Source: Cavia porcellus (Eukaryota > Chordata > Mammalia > Rodentia > Caviidae). Taken from it: a stretch of 64,000 nucleotides of DNA. Location of the stretch: NCBI RefSeq assembly GCF_034190915.1, contig NW_026947514.1, positions 6,779,701 to 6,843,700 on the forward strand, in the 5' to 3' direction. Position 1 is the stretch's first letter. Each line of letters begins with the position of its first letter. The position numbers and the translations under genes are program-made. The notes under the pieces are model-generated. The model ran no database searches and had not been told where the DNA came from. It was given only the letters and a program-made list of their open reading frames with translations. This document shows, piece by piece, positions 33,985 to 46,664 of the stretch.

Positions 33985-35490
33985 TGCGGAGCAGAGAGGA
34001 ACAGCTCTTTGTCAGAAGTCCACTTCCCCTCCTGCCTCTGCACACACTTGTGCACATTGCCAGTATCCTCGAGTTGGCCCAGGATTACCTCTTGTTCTTA
34101 GAGGGGGCTGACAGGGTGAGTGACACTTCCACTGAGTTTTGAGGGCCAGCTGGTCCACCTTGTACCCTCCACACCTTTCTACTTGTTAGGTGCAGACAGT
34201 GAGAGCAATGCTGGTGGATAGCAGAACCCCCAGTTAGAGAAAAGTGGCTTCCTGAGTCCCAACATGGAGTCCACAAGCCCGCAGACCAGACATACCACGT
34301 TGGATGAGATAATGTTGAAGTCGTTATTTATATACATGGACATCTTTTTATTTCCAGTGGTTTAAGTGATCTTAACTAACTTTCATAGAATTCACACAGC
34401 ATAGAATTTTTGGGACTTGGAGACTCATAGACCATGATGACCATAGATCACTTTTTCTTTAGATCACTTATGAGACTGATCTGTGCAAAAAGATTTTTGA
34501 ACCTCCATTGATAGCAATCATGGAACAAAAGATATCCATTGGTCAGTCAGGTAAGTGCCCAATATTGATAAAGTATTTGTTTTGAGTGACAAAGATTCAG
34601 GTCAAAAGATTGAATCATTATACTTGGAGAATTTAGTTTCCTTGCTAATGAGCTAGCTGGTTTTGACCATCTCTTTTTTGTCCTCACTGGGTTTGGCTTC
34701 TGTTGACTTTGTCTGTGGTTAGCATGGCAGATCTTCCAGGACAAAACATGCGCTGGAACACAGTTGTCAGGAACAGAGTACTCAGAGGTGATGTGGCGTG
34801 TATTTGTGTGTTGGCTATTGGCCCTACCCTGTCCTTCTCGATACTCCTTATTTCGGAAGGTTTGGTCTGAACACTACATTCCTATTCTCTTGCGATCTAA
34901 CTCAGCTGTGTTCTTCCAGTGGGGAGAACCAGTCCAAGGCTGGCAGGCAGGTGGAGGGCTAAGTGTGGCAGCAGGTTTCAGAATCCGACAAGGTCAGCAT
35001 GCCCAGCATGTCTGCTCAGAGACATTCACTGGGCACCATCTTGGTGTCAGGCCTGTGTCATAGACTGCAATTCCAGAGAGTCAAGGAGGAAAGTCGCACA
35101 GGTCCTGAAATGATTGCACTGTGCCGCAGTACCTGAAAATGCACAATCAGTAAGTTCCTGGTTGTTGCAGGAGACAATTTCTTATGCTGGAGGACTTTAG
35201 GGAAGCTCCATCACAGAAGTAACTTTTAACCTAGTCTCTGAGGAGTCAGCCAAAGATTCCCTCCAGAATTTGCCACTGTAGGAACACTTGTTTATCCATG
35301 CCAGAAAATATTTGGGATCTTCTAGCTTTTTTTGTTGTTGCTTTTTGAGTCTCTTACATCAATAGGCTTTAAAGTCCACAAGGAATAAAGGGATTTCTCC
35401 CAGTCTATGGGATTCATCTTGTGACTTTGTATCCAGTAGGCCAAGATGGTAGAGACAGGACTGCCTCTTGGGTTCTACAACCTCCTCAGG
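33985..35490. other. Unique DNA, nothing recognised
   Basis: No gene or confident repeat. 34300-34520 is AT-rich and may be an unidentified old DNA transposon, but I cannot name it. Confidence 0.45.
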
Positions 35491-35499
35491 GCATTTGGT

Positions 35500-35765
35500 C
35501 ATTTTCTTGAGTTTGTGTGGTAAACTGGAAGACCATCCCAGACTCAACAGCCAGCATCCACGGCATCCCAGCCAATCCGTCTCTTCCTGGTTATGTGACC
35601 CTGGGGTCTCTGATGTTTCTTGATCATCAAGGTCCTCATCTTTAAAATGTGGACCATGATGCCTGCTCGCTGAGGTTGTCATAAGCACTGAGAGACATGA
35701 AGAGCAGAAAGACCAAGAATAGCACCTGGCATGGGTCAAGCAGTGTGTACTTGGTTTATCCAGCA
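35500..35765 (+). repeat. MIR SINE relic, sense
   Basis: 'gtcctcatctttaaaatgtg' then 'gaccatgatgcctgctcgct', 'gaggttgtcataagcactga' and 'tagcacctggcatgggtcaa' follow the sense MIR core and 3' half. Confidence 0.8.
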
Positions 35766-35834
35766 AATGACTGTCTCCATCATCACCTCCGTTGTCCTCA
35801 GGGACAGCAGCTGTACACTGAGTATTACTCCAAG

Positions 35835-35975
35835 GGTTTTTCTTCTGATCCATAAACTTCATTTAATAATCACAGCTCTTCCCCTTCAATCTCTTGATTT
35901 TAAAAAAAGAGGGCACTGAGGCTCAAACTGGTGAATCATGTTTTAAAGTAGTGAATGGAACCCACAAGGCAAAAG
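35835..35975 (-). repeat. MIR SINE relic, antisense
   Basis: 'aacttcatttaataatcaca' followed by 'gagggcactgaggctcaaac' is the antisense MIR core. It sits back to back with the sense MIR just upstream. Confidence 0.7.
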
Positions 35976-36495
35976 CGTCGTTCTGTCCACACAAGTTCAT
36001 TCGTGGATGTCCAGCCTCTTTGCCCGCCCCTGAAGCTCCATGGACCCCCCAGGGACAGAGATGCTTGGGCCACAGCCATTTCTTCCAGCCTAACTGCCGT
36101 TTTCCCCAGTCCCTGCTCCAACTGTTAACTGCGGTGGATTCCGTGGTCCTTGAGGCTGGAGCTGTCTTTGCAGAGCTCTTTGCCAGACACCTGGCTGCCA
36201 GAGGGAGGAACAAGGAGCCGCAGAATCAGGGGCCTGTTGCAAAGGAAGCTCAGCTGGTCCCAGAAGGCTCCGGTGACAGACCCTTCGTACTGATGGTCAA
36301 GCCAAAGCTGGACACAGACCGTACCTGCAGTCTCCATGGGCTACCCCATGGCAGTGGCTCCCTCTATTCGGAAGGCCCTAGGCAGGTCCACCCCTGCGCA
36401 TAATCCTAATCCACACCACCTCCAAGACAGACTAGACCTGTGTCTTGACCCGCATCAAATTCAGTCTCCATTTGGTTTGGACAGCAAGAAGAAAT
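35976..36495. other. Unique DNA, nothing recognised
   Basis: No gene. A 169-codon frame (35894-36403, plus) overlaps the MIR at its start and minus-strand frames of similar length, and contains no domain, so it is rejected. Confidence 0.5.
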
Positions 36496-36497
36496 TC

Positions 36498-36620
36498 CAT
36501 CACTTCCAAAGCACATGAAACTGAGGCTCAGAAAATTTAGTGACATAGCCCAAGTCTCTCTGCTGCTCAGTCCAGGCACAGATTCACATCCCCAGCTCCT
36601 CTCTACCACACTGTCCCCTG
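36498..36620 (-). repeat. MIR SINE relic, antisense
   Basis: 'catgaaactgaggctcagaa' then 'gtgacatagcccaagtctct' and 'cacagattcacatccccag' follow the antisense MIR order. Confidence 0.75.
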
Positions 36621-36829
36621 GAGCCCTGGAGTTGTGAGCCAAAGAGAGCCTGATAATCCATTTCCTGGGAGCCTGGAGGATGCGGTGGGGCAAGGGTGGA
36701 CTCGGGTCCCATTCTGATTCTGCCACCTGAGTCCAGGAAAGAATCAAGGCACAGCTGTGAGGACTCCATTGTTTCTTCCCCAAACTGCTCTGCTGAAGTC
36801 CCAGCCCCTGCTACCTCCTGACGTCCTCA

Positions 36830-37065
36830 GGAAGAAAGGGTGTAAGGGTCAGCAGGCAGAGGAGAGGCCAGGCAAGGACCCCAAGAGAGGCCACTCATCT
36901 GCGAGCCCAGGGGCGAGGCCTCCACGGCAACCCACCATGCTGGCTGCGATCCTGAACTTGAATTTTCAGCCTCCAGAATTGGGAGAAAAATGGATTTCCA
37001 ACAGCGAGGCCACTGTGCATGGTGTATCATCACAGCAGCTGGTCAACAGCGGCTTGGCCGCAAGG
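36830..37065 (+). mobile_element. MaLR LTR relic, sense
   Basis: 'gaggccactcatctgcgagc', 'gcgaggcctccacggcaacc' and 'ttttcagcctccagaattgg' match the 3' half of an old MLT/MST-type LTR (accagaaaccaaccctgctg, cttccagcctccagaactgtg). It decays quickly afterwards. Confidence 0.55.
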
Positions 37066-37439
37066 ATTGTCACAGAGGGGACGTGGACAGTGAGTTTTTC
37101 TAAACCAGCTTGCACTCACAGGTCTGCAGTAGAAATCAGGCACTGACTGGGCAGAGAGCTCCTGGGGAGGCAGGAGGTGCTACTGTCACCAGACTCTCTC
37201 CTCTTCCCTTCCTGGATCTGCGGTGCTCACGGGAGCCATGAGCACCACCATGGTCTGGGGACCGGAGCCAGCCAGGCCAGGGCTCCAGGCTCTGCAGCGT
37301 ATCTGTCAAACCGGCCTCCTCTCCCTGCAAAGGACAAGTCGGAGCCATCTTTCAGGAGTTTGCTTCCCCTGACAGAAATCAGCAGGGTTAGAATAAACTG
37401 CATAAGTTATCAGCTCCTCAGGAAAGAACATGAAAAAGG
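37066..37439. other. Unique DNA, nothing recognised
   Basis: No gene or named repeat. Confidence 0.5.
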
Positions 37440-37693
37440 CCCTTCTATCACTTAATGAAAAATAGCTTCTTTTTTGGACAGAACTTCATAGGCCTGCAAT
37501 CAAGCCACGCTCCCTCTCCCTACCCTGACGTGCTACGCAGGCAAAGTGAGTCGGCATCTATTAATAATATTTTCTCCTGCTCCTTTCATTTTTCTGCGTG
37601 TCCTACCACTGTCAGGCCCCGTGATGCTGCGGAGCCTTTATCTCGTCCGAGTCTGGCCTGTCAGGGTGATAAACAATTCTAACAAGAATCAGA
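37440..37693. promoter_or_regulatory. Candidate conserved noncoding block upstream of duplicated element
   Basis: Non-repetitive and complex, with 'ctattaataatattttctcc' (37559) and 'gggtgataaacaattctaac' (37664), the latter including a SOX-like ACAAT core. It runs straight into the duplicated element. This flank does not recur at the second copy. Confidence 0.4.
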
Positions 37694-37872
37694 ATAAAGA
37701 TCTTCCCAGTAGACTCTGCCGAGAGATAGAGGCTTTTCTCATTTTCTCGACGGAAAAAAAAAATTTAATCTAGCGGCTCGGGCTTTTTTCAAGCGTCACA
37801 TTCAAAGAGATGCAAATTTGTCAGAGGCGAGACCCCAGCTGACTCTGAGCACGACATGAATGTCAAAGGGGG
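37694..37872 (+). promoter_or_regulatory. Duplicated noncoding element, copy 1
   Basis: About 179 bp closely related to 53874-54029 in the same orientation. The pair shares collinear blocks: 'ataaagatc' plus 'tcccag', 'ctcattttctc', 'atttaatcta', 'tttttcaagcgtca', 'attcaaagagatgcaaatt' and 'gaatgtcaaagggg'. Within them lie a perfect octamer ATGCAAAT (37810-37817), an adjacent TTCAAAG (reverse of CTTTGAA, TCF/LEF-like) at 37801, and AAAGGG. It resembles no transposon family I know. Enhancer identity is inference. Confidence 0.6.
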
Positions 37873-38900
37873 GAGACAGTGTCTTTGACATGGCTGCCTT
37901 TTTTGGGGGGCTGGGGGGGTGGTGAGGAGCTCTCCGCCGAATGCAAAAAAAAAAAAAAATAAGGTTTTGCTTTGTAGTATGTGTTTCAACAATTTTCATA
38001 AGTTTTCTTCTGAAATATATTAAAAAATGCCATTGGGAAGGCAAAGAGAGGAGAAAAGGGACCGATGGGGGTTTGGGGTGACGGAGGAAAGAGCCCCTCT
38101 GCATCAGCCTGGACTGCAGCGGGAGGTGTGAGTCCCTGCCCCACGCAGGCTTGCTGGGGGTGGACACTGACAGCCCCTGAGGTGGGACAGATGAATGAAT
38201 AAACTGGACGTGCGAATGCACACATTGCGCGGAGTGGACTTGGGTCTTTTGTTAGGCTTGGTTATTTTCCTGAGTCCAGGAAACCACCACCATTTCTCCA
38301 GCTCTTCCCGCTCAGCCTGGAGGCTCTGCACTTTCTCATTTCCTACTTGCTGGGTCTCAGAGCACAGAACAACACATCCCGCTGCATAGAGTCCCAGGCA
38401 TGAGCCTGAAACTGACCAGGATACTGGGCCTGTGTGGAGTCTGGGAAGAGACGAGCACCTACTACTGGGAGCTGGCAGAGGCAGGCACAGGCTCACGGCT
38501 TGGGCTCGCCCATGTGGAGCCTGGGTTTGCTGAGCTGCAGGCCTGAGGTCCAGGAAGACTCATGCTCTTTAGCTCAGTGGAGCATGGCTCCCCTGGGTCG
38601 CCTCCTTCGGCCTGGGGGTCCTTAACAGAGGCTCCCTGGAGCCTTGGAGTCTTCTCCAGTATTTCTGTGGGTTTTCTGGATCAAGAGTGTCCGATGCTGC
38701 ACTCACATGGCCTCTTCTTCCTCTTCACCATCCGTCCTGCAGCTTTCTCCATCCGTCCCCTTCTGATCCTGCTCTTGGTCCTCAATCAGCTTCACTGCAC
38801 CATGGTCCTTCCCCAGGGCCCCACGAATGGAGCCAAAAGCCAGCAGAGAAGGAGGCAGCCATGGTGGCAGACAAGGAAGGGTGCAAAGTCCAATCCTAGC
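37873..38900. other. Unique DNA with G-rich tract
   Basis: No gene. 37905-37926 is a G-rich tract (runs of 6 and 7 G) followed by A14 at 37946-37959. Frames of 94-139 codons on the minus strand and the start of a 250-codon plus frame (38562-39314) have no domain; the latter reads through a B1 SINE. Confidence 0.5.
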
Positions 38901-39006
38901 TGCCAGGCGTGGGGGATCGGGCCTGTAATCCCAGCACCTGGGACACGGGTCACTACAAGTTTGAGGTCGCCCTGGGATACACAGCAAGACCTTGTCTCAA
39001 AAAAAC
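38901..39006 (+). mobile_element. B1-type SINE (7SL-derived), sense
   Basis: 'tgccaggcgtgggggatcgg' then 'gcctgtaatcccagcacctg', 'caagtttgaggtcgccctgg' and 'agcaagaccttgtctcaaaa' match the B1/Alu consensus from start to A tail. Together with the ID elements this marks a rodent genome. Confidence 0.9.
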
Positions 39007-40635
39007 ATCCAGTCTCAGCCATCATCCAAGTGCCCCCTCACACATGGGTCAGCAGGCTGCAGTCCCAGCATCTGACACCACTCTCTTCTGGAAAGTTCTC
39101 TAAGAGCCTAAGCCCCAGTCTCAGGCTCCTTCCCTGGGCAGAGGAAGCCTCCAAGTGCCTGACCTTGTCTGAGGCACAGAAACCCAGATCGTCTCAGCCT
39201 CCCATACTCTGCATTATCACTGAGTCCCTGCCAATCAGGCAGTCAGATTGGTTTCCAGGGGCACTGTACCTTCCTCCTCACCCCTGTCCTTGCTCTTTCT
39301 ATCTGGATGTTTAGCGAGAAGTTAGCGCCAACGTAGTCCTCCCAAGCCATCCAGGATAGGTGGGACCCCGCCATGGGTACCAAACTCTGAGGATGCTTCT
39401 ACCACTTACAGAAAGTGGAGTCCTATCTGCGAGCATCCTACACATAGCCTCCTGCTCATTCACATCATCTCTGTGTTACTTACAGTGCTTAATACAATGC
39501 AAACACAGAGGCAGTCATTCTACTGTGATGTGTAGGAAATGGCGACAAGAAAAAATCGGCACAGTGTGTAGTACAGTTGTAATACTGAAAAATATTTTCA
39601 GTCAGTGGTTTGTAAAGTGAAGGACAGAGAACCCACCAATTCTTAGGGTCAGCTGTGTATGGTGGTGGGTGAGTGGGTGGTGAGGGAGAGGACCAGGGCA
39701 GTACATGGGGCAGGATTTGCATACCCAGGAGGGAGGCTTTCGGGGTCCTTCTGTAACTGCAGGGAGCTATGCCATCAGGTTTGCTGCATCCTCCTGGAAG
39801 CCGCTGCCTCCTCCTGGTGCCAGCACAAGATGTTGTGACAAAAAGCATTGGTTCAAGACCCAAAAGGAGCCTCTCTTAATCCAGGAGCAGCCTCACATGT
39901 CATCTTGGTGGCTGCTTTCCCCTCTGAGACCCTGGGCACTGCACCAGGCCTCACATCTAGCAAACGCTGGGTTATGACCCAAATAGGAGAGAGAAGGTTT
40001 CCACCAGCTAAAATGACTCCATTCTGGAAAGAAGGCTCTTACAGCCTGTATAGTGCTCTAGAAAGTGGGCTCTGTGGCATAACCAAAGGGCATGGGTCCC
40101 CACTCTACTCTGCAGTCTTCAAGCTCAGCCCAGGCATCCTAGATCCCCCCTCCCCTGCTGAAGATTGCTGGAAAACATAAAGATAACCCCCATAGGGTCT
40201 GGAGAACACGCAGGACTGGCACAATACGAGGGAGGCAGTTTCTGCTACTCAGGACCCGCACAATCCTAGGAAGCGGGTCATCCCACTGTGGTCCTCAGCT
40301 GGCAGGAGACGAGGAGGGAGGGAGACCTGGGGCCACCTGCTTAGCTCAGGGTCTACAAGGAGCAGCTAAGGCTGATCCAAGTGCACAAGCCCAGATCCCC
40401 AAACCTTCTCATTGCTGTAAGTCAAGCACCTTAGGAAACCCAGGCCGATTCTCAAACTCACTTCTCTTGTCTAAAACAAGCAATCAGACAGCAACACCCA
40501 CAAAGCCAGGAGTGCATGGGGAGCAAGGATTTAACGTCTGGTAGGACACAGGAGAGCTGTTAATCTGCAAAGGGTGCTGGGTCGGGATGCCTCTTTTCTA
40601 TTGTCTTTCTTTCCATTGTTTTACATTGAGAGTAT
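39007..40635. other. Unique DNA, nothing recognised
   Basis: No gene. Open frames up to 124 codons on either strand are unsupported. Confidence 0.5.
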
Positions 40636-40639
40636 TCCA

Positions 40640-40895
40640 TTCCCAAAGCCCAACACAACGTCACCACCTTCGTGAAGCCTCTTCCTAACTCAGGGAGAAT
40701 TTTCATCCCTTCCCCTTGGACGTGTAAAGGGTATCTGTGCTTCCTTGTCTTTACCAAACGCTACCACACTTTCATTGCCTCCCTTGAGCTAGGTCTGAAT
40801 TTGTCTCTCTCCACAGCCAGCTCGCTGTTCCTCCAAGGCTCACATCTTACTTTTCTCCACTGAGTTTGGCATAAAGAATGATTCAGAAAGGTCTG
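40640..40895 (+). repeat. L2-like relic, sense
   Basis: 'cgtgaagcctcttcctaact' fits the L2 'agaggccttccctgacc' block and the order of later pyrimidine-rich blocks fits the L2 3' region. Weak. Confidence 0.4.
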
Positions 40896-41194
40896 GCATC
40901 TATGGTTAATTCAAATCTTCATGATCAAATGACAAATGTCACTACATGAAAACCCAGAACTCACGGGAGGCAGTGACCACTGCACTTTTTCATGTGACCA
41001 TGAACACAGAAGGGGAACAACTACCTCCACGTGTACTAACTGTACACTCAGAGAAAACTTGCTCTGGGTTTCACTTGAAATTAGCTCATCAGTATTAGAA
41101 AACACGATAGAATAGATTATTATGCACATTTCATTCAAGAGAAAATTTGATAACTTGCTTTAAAATATTTGATTAAATTTGAGCAAGAGTTCCA

Positions 41195-42000
41195 GAAGCC
41201 AAATATTCATTCATTCAATCTGCACATATTAATTATGGGCCTTCTACCTGTCAGACATGACAAGTCACCACCCCTGGCAGGTGAGCTACCATGCGTCTGC
41301 CTGCAATCGACTTATATTCTAGTGGGGAAAGAGATTTTAGACTATCTCAACCAAAGAATATCTGAAAAATAATCACAACTGGGATAAGTTCTATAAAGAA
41401 TGCAGTACTGGGACCAGTTACAAAGCACACTCAGAGTAGGGGCCTCTCTGGAGTGGATCACTGAACACAACTTCAGAGGTTGAAAAGGAGCCAAGGAATA
41501 AATGGCAAGCAAGAGAATATCCAGCTGAAAGCATTGTGCATGAGGAATCCTAAAGTGCGAGAGAGCTCTAGGACATTCAAGGACCAGGAGAAAGACTGAG
41601 GTGGCAGCAGGAAAGGAGATAAAAAAAAGAATGACATGAATTTGGGTACATGTCTGTCTGGAGGTCAGATGTCCATAAGACTACGGTGTAGGCAGAGAAT
41701 AAAATCCATATTGTATCTCACTTGGCATCGGAAAGACAGCAGTTTCCATCAGGAAGAGACTTGGTCCAGCATTCCAAGATCTCTGATGCACTGGTGCAAA
41801 TGATGAAGGTGAAGAGTAGAAAGAGAAACTCAGGAGTCCACTATAGCCACTTGGCCACCAGACAACAGTGGGCTTCCTAGACTAGTCATAGCTGCAGTCA
41901 ATTTAGAGAGAAAGGGTGAAATTGGGGGAAAGGTTAAGATTAGAACTGACAGTTTCCCGATGACCAGGGTTGGGAGGTGGGATAGATGGAACCACTACAC
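41195..42000 (-). repeat. L2-like relic, antisense
   Basis: 'attcattcattcaatctgca' at 41206 followed by 'atattctagtggggaaagag' at 41313 is the antisense L2 3' end (tail, then 'cattctagtgggg'). Downstream 41440-41640 has purine-rich blocks like 'gacattcaaggaccaggaga' and 'gaatgacatgaatt' in the order seen in antisense L2. Confidence 0.6.
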
Positions 42001-44265
42001 AACTCCCGGGTCCTTAGCTAAGACAGTTGTGGAGGTGGACCGTCATTCACTAAATGAAGGCAAGCTACGGAACAGGCTTGGTAAACAGGAAACCAAGTTT
42101 CACGTTGATAAGTTGTGGGTGAATAAGTAACCTTAAATTGTTTCCTTGCTGGGTTCTCAGTGCCTATAAGAATACATTATATATAGTAAGAAATGAATAA
42201 ATATATTTGATGATTCAAACAACGAAGACTGCTGTACCCCACACAGGCACTGAGATGTGTTGGTCTGAAGTTCAGATTAGCATATCACATTAGCATTAGA
42301 AGAAATGCAGTAGAGAAAGGACAGAAATAGGCAAAGAGCTAAAGACCAAGAGCTTGGCAGCGTCGCCTTGTAGCTAGCACCTGGAGGAGAAGGGCTCAGA
42401 GGAAGACATGCAAAAGCCAGGGTGACAAGGAGCCCACAGCGACCTGGGGTGACCGGAAGTCAGAGGAGGACAGTGCTACGTTATAAAACATGCACTCTGG
42501 TTCTAAGAGTTTCTATAGAGTGCAGACAAAGAGGCACCTGCCAAATGTAAATGCATAAATCAAAACCTAAAATCAAGTACACTCATTCTCGATCTGTGTT
42601 ACTTTTTGGATTCATCTTACCCTGATTATTGCAAATGGAAAAAGGATAATAATCTGTGAATTGCAACTCAAAAGAAAAGATTGGTAATCCATAGAAAAAC
42701 AATCTCAGTTAATAAATAACATTCACCTCTAATTCCCGTAGGGGTTTCTAGGTGGACTCAAAATCCAGCAAACCAGAGACCAAGTACCAACCTGCCCAGC
42801 TCCAGGTACATAGGGTTGGACTAATCAAAGTCTTTATAAATATTAAACCGCTCCTCTGGTGAAACTAAAAATACAGATGCCCCACAGAGTATTTACAAGA
42901 ATCAAAAAAGCTAAAAAATATAAGACTTTGACTCTGGACAAATATGCTTCACACTTTCAAAACTAAGATGGCCACAGAAAGCAGTACTTCCTGACTGTTT
43001 CATCCACTCATCTAATATTTTGGGGTCCTGGGTTTAATCCACCTTACACTCTGCCTGGACTCCATTCACTGCACGAACTTTGAACCCAGTTGGAAATGTT
43101 CTAGGTTTTTGGAAAATATGTGCAGTAAAAGAAGTGACAAAATAACATAAAGACAACAACTAAGTGTGAACTGAGGATGTCATTACTATTTGTCTAACGG
43201 TGTCATTAAGTGTATCATGTCCTTGAAATCATCAAAACTTAACTCACAGAGAATCCTCTCTGGGTGGAGTAAATGCTTCACATGTTTTTTCACGGTGCTT
43301 TGCATGTTGCTCTAGGCACCTCATGATTTCAGAGCAGCTGTCCATTCCCAGCTAGAATACGGTTGTTCCTGTGACAGAGCTGGGTCTTACAGCATGCCAT
43401 GATAAATATTTTCTGAGTTAAATGGTTTTCCAAGGGAAGTATTTCTGAATGCTAATCTTGACATTCCAACGTGCAGAGCGAAAAGACTTTCAAAGGCCAC
43501 CTGAGCTTGATAAAATCCACACAGTGGAGGTCAGCAAGACACAATACTAGCTGCTAAAGGACCTGTAAAAGACAACAAAGAGCGATTTTCCCAAAGCAGA
43601 AGGTCAAGGTGCACAAACTAGACCGAGCTTGTCTTTTTAAACTCCGATGACCCTCATCTGTCTCCAGGATGAGGTAAACACACCTTGCCTTAAGTGGCCA
43701 CTCAAGTTGACCAGACTGCAGTCTCTCACTGTTTGGGATGGAATGTAGCCCAAAAAGGCTTCCCTCTGAAGGAGCAGGAGTGTATGAGATATGAACCTTG
43801 GGGAAATCATGAAGAAAGAGAAGAAGGGAAGATCTGAGAAGTGCTTCAGGCCAGCTAGGTAACACTGGATTTTGTCTAAAATTGCTTGCAGACCACATGG
43901 GATTTAGAGAGAAGACAGTACAGAGACAGTTGTCACCCACACTTCTGCCACACTGGAATCAGAGCCAGACAAGTCCTACTCATGGCACAGCAGCTCTTCC
44001 CTGGAGCCCCAGACATCCTGCTCCCCCTGCCTTTAAGAGCTCTGAGGTTTTCTAATAGCCCCTCTTCCTTACCTGTGGGCTGACTACAGGGTTGTGCTCC
44101 TTGGCGTTTTGGCTCCAAACCTTTCATGTGCATCAGTTCACCCGGTTCTCTGATACTAGAAACTTTGGATACTTAAGTCTCACTTCAAGCAGGTCTGCAG
44201 TGAGTCCTGGAATCTACAGTTTAGGCGATTCTGGCTCTCAACCTTGAGCGCAGGCTCGAGCAGTA
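42001..44265. other. Unique DNA, nothing recognised
   Basis: No gene. The stretch is stop-rich, with very few open frames over 60 codons between 41.4 and 43.5 kb. A 128-codon minus frame at 43554-43940 shows no domain. Confidence 0.5.
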
Positions 44266-44269
44266 CAGG

Positions 44270-44518
44270 GCTGGGGCAGGGCTGTGGCTAAGAACTCAAG
44301 CTCTGATGCTAGAATGCCTGGGGTTGAAATCCTGTGCCACCTCATACTTGCTGTGTGACTCTGAGAAGCTATTTCGATGCTCCACATTTTGATGTCCAGG
44401 TATATAAAAATGAAAGTACTTATCCCCTAAACTCTGGGAAGGCTCAAAGAAAACAAACATGCCACAGCATGCCTCCTACTGTGTGGCAGAGTCAGCACTA
44501 AGTGGTCGTGATTAATAT
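44270..44518 (+). repeat. MIR SINE relic, sense
   Basis: 'ggctaagaactcaagctctg', 'gcctggggttgaaatcctgt', 'acttgctgtgtgactctgag' and 'tactgtgtggcagagtcagc' follow the MIR consensus over its full length. Confidence 0.85.
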
Positions 44519-44522
44519 TATA

Positions 44523-44567
44523 TATTTAAATAAATAAACAAATATATGTAAATAAATAAATAAAAGC
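44523..44567. repeat. (AAAT)n A/T-rich microsatellite
   Basis: Interrupted AAAT/AATA units. Confidence 0.85.
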
Positions 44568-44754
44568 AACTGAGGGAAAATCTTGTCTCTAAAGTCTCTT
44601 CTCTGCTGCTTGATTCGGAGTAGGTTTTTATTCTTAACTTTAACGTTCCTGGGCTCCACTTAAGACTAACTCCGTGGAGACTCATTAATTGAGTAGTGCC
44701 ACCTTGGTGCTACTGGGTTGGTGGGGTAGTGTCCCAGTTGCAGTGGCATAGAAT

Positions 44755-45135
44755 GCAAGGATCAATACACTGTCAGGACAGATTTGAGCAAGAGACATCA
44801 TCAACACTGTGATGTTTAAGATTGATTATGCCAACTTCACTGGCCTGGGAGCCAATGGGGAAATCGGGGAAGCACAGATATGAGAGTGTCTGGATGGGTC
44901 TAGATCTGGTTTCTTGCCCTTCCCTCTCTTGCACTGTCTCCATTCTGTGATTCCCTGCAGCCACAGACTAAGACTCTTCACTCTGCCATAGCCTTCCTCC
45001 ACGATGTTTTTGCCTCTGATCCATCCTACCATGGACTGAATCCCCTGAAACCTGAGCCAAATTAAATCTCTCCTCCTTTAAATTGTGAGTGCTGGGTATT
45101 GCTTCCCTGTAGCAGGAAAGCTGATTGATACAAAC
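44755..45135 (+). mobile_element. MaLR-type solo LTR, sense
   Basis: Near the 3' end 'accatggactgaatcccctg', 'gagccaaattaaatctctcc' and 'gctgattgatac' match the diagnostic 3' end of rodent MaLR LTRs (MT/ORR1 group), including the AATAAA-like polyadenylation region. The 5' part has the decayed U3. No internal sequence follows. Confidence 0.75.
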
Positions 45136-45651
45136 ATCATCTTGCATTCAGGTTTTGGTGAGGAACGTGTATCAGCACCTGTTCAACAGGGATGAGTGAA
45201 AGCTATCCTAAGTTCCAGGATTTCTGTGTCATTAGTGACAAAATTAAAGCAAATGGACTTGTGCAAAATAAGGGAAGAGTCCAGGGAGCATCATTTCCTG
45301 GAGAGAAGAGGTCAGGAAGGGACAACCAAGAGTGTGCATTTAGAGTGTGTGACTTTTGTCATATGTTGCCTCGTGACAAGGGGAAGAAACAGATTTTTTC
45401 CTCTTTTTGAAGCATGTGATGCAAGGGAGTAACGCAGGATGATGATTCTGACCTACACTAAAAAGTTTAGTGATGAGTTCAAGATGGCAGCAGAGCTGGT
45501 GACCATTCTGGTGCTTGAAGAAAATCTTGCAAAGTGCTAGGGCTGGACTTCAAACTAGTCAAGAAAACAGAAGGAATGAATAAGAGAGGGGCATGAGCAG
45601 CCCCAAAGCCTGAGGAACCTGAAAATCACTGAAAGCACAAAAGAGGAGTAA

Positions 45652-45685
<34 letters not shown>

Positions 45686-46660
45686 CACACGAAGAAGCTC
45701 TTCAGAGGAGCACCAAGCCTAGAGGCAGGAGCTCCAGGAATGGGTGCAATAGCATAAAACCATCCTTCCAGGAAGAAGAGATGAGGAAGCGTGCTCCGGA
45801 GTGCGTAAAGCCGGGAATGCGTGGGAAAGCCCTGGAGAATCTGGGCTGATTGGCACACTGGACTCTCCAGAGCGATCCCTCACTTCCCCTGTACTGGTAC
45901 TGAGAGATCCTGTCTTGCGGAGCATCAGCCCTCCACATTCTGAGTCCCAGAACGGCCTTCCCACCTGCTTCATCAGCCTATTCCCCCACCTAGGTCACAT
46001 CTACTGCACCACACCAGCAAACGCCACCAGAGAAGAATCCATGCACTTGAGACTCACAGAACACCCTTGGGGGGTCCTATACTCAGTACCTTGCCTTTGA
46101 ACAATGCTTTCTTTGACCTCCATGGAAATGCCTGGCTTCCAGAAGCCAACTCAGTCTCCTGCAGCACCACCATTTCCTCACGCCGACCTGGGACTTTGTA
46201 CCTGTGTATAGCACTGCTGAGGAGCTGCCTAACAACAAAACCTCCTTGCTCCTGCCTTTATTCTCCAGGCCTGTGTCTCTCTCAGCACATGGCACGCAAC
46301 AATTGTGGAATAAGTGAGTAATGGTAAGTGAATAGACCGTGTGAAAGATGCTTTTGGGGAATGCACAGTTTGGAATCATTCAGGAAAGGCCTTGCATGTC
46401 AACATGAGAAGCGTTTGATGAATTTATCAGGCAAAGGGAACTATGACAGATCTGGGTGATCCTGGAAAAATCCAAGAATTGTCAGGATGGCAACAGCATG
46501 TGGAAAAGACAACTTGTAAAAATCTCCGTGCACAGGAAAACTCTGGTGAGGACGGTGCTTCAGGAGTCCAGAGTTAAGTGTTGTTGTTGTTTTTTTTTTT
46601 TTCTTTCCCCAACTAGGGAGAAAAAAAATCCTGCAAACAAACTATAACGAAACTGGCAGC
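45136..46660. other. Unique DNA with (CA)n
   Basis: No gene. It holds a (CA)n tract (45653-45690) and a T-rich run at 46580-46605. Frames up to 99 codons overlap each other and are unsupported. Confidence 0.5.
45653..45690. repeat. (CA)n microsatellite
   Basis: About 15 AC units followed by AGGCACAC. Confidence 0.95.
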
Positions 46661-46664
46661 AAAT

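Noticed and set aside
37905..37926. G-rich tract as a G-quadruplex next to the duplicated element
   Set aside because: Only two long G runs and short ones after; it may fold but is absent from copy 2, so it is unlikely to belong to the shared function.
38562..39314. 250-codon plus-strand open frame, the longest in the window
   Set aside because: It reads straight through a B1 SINE (38901-39006) and has no recognisable domain; overlapping frames exist on the other strand.
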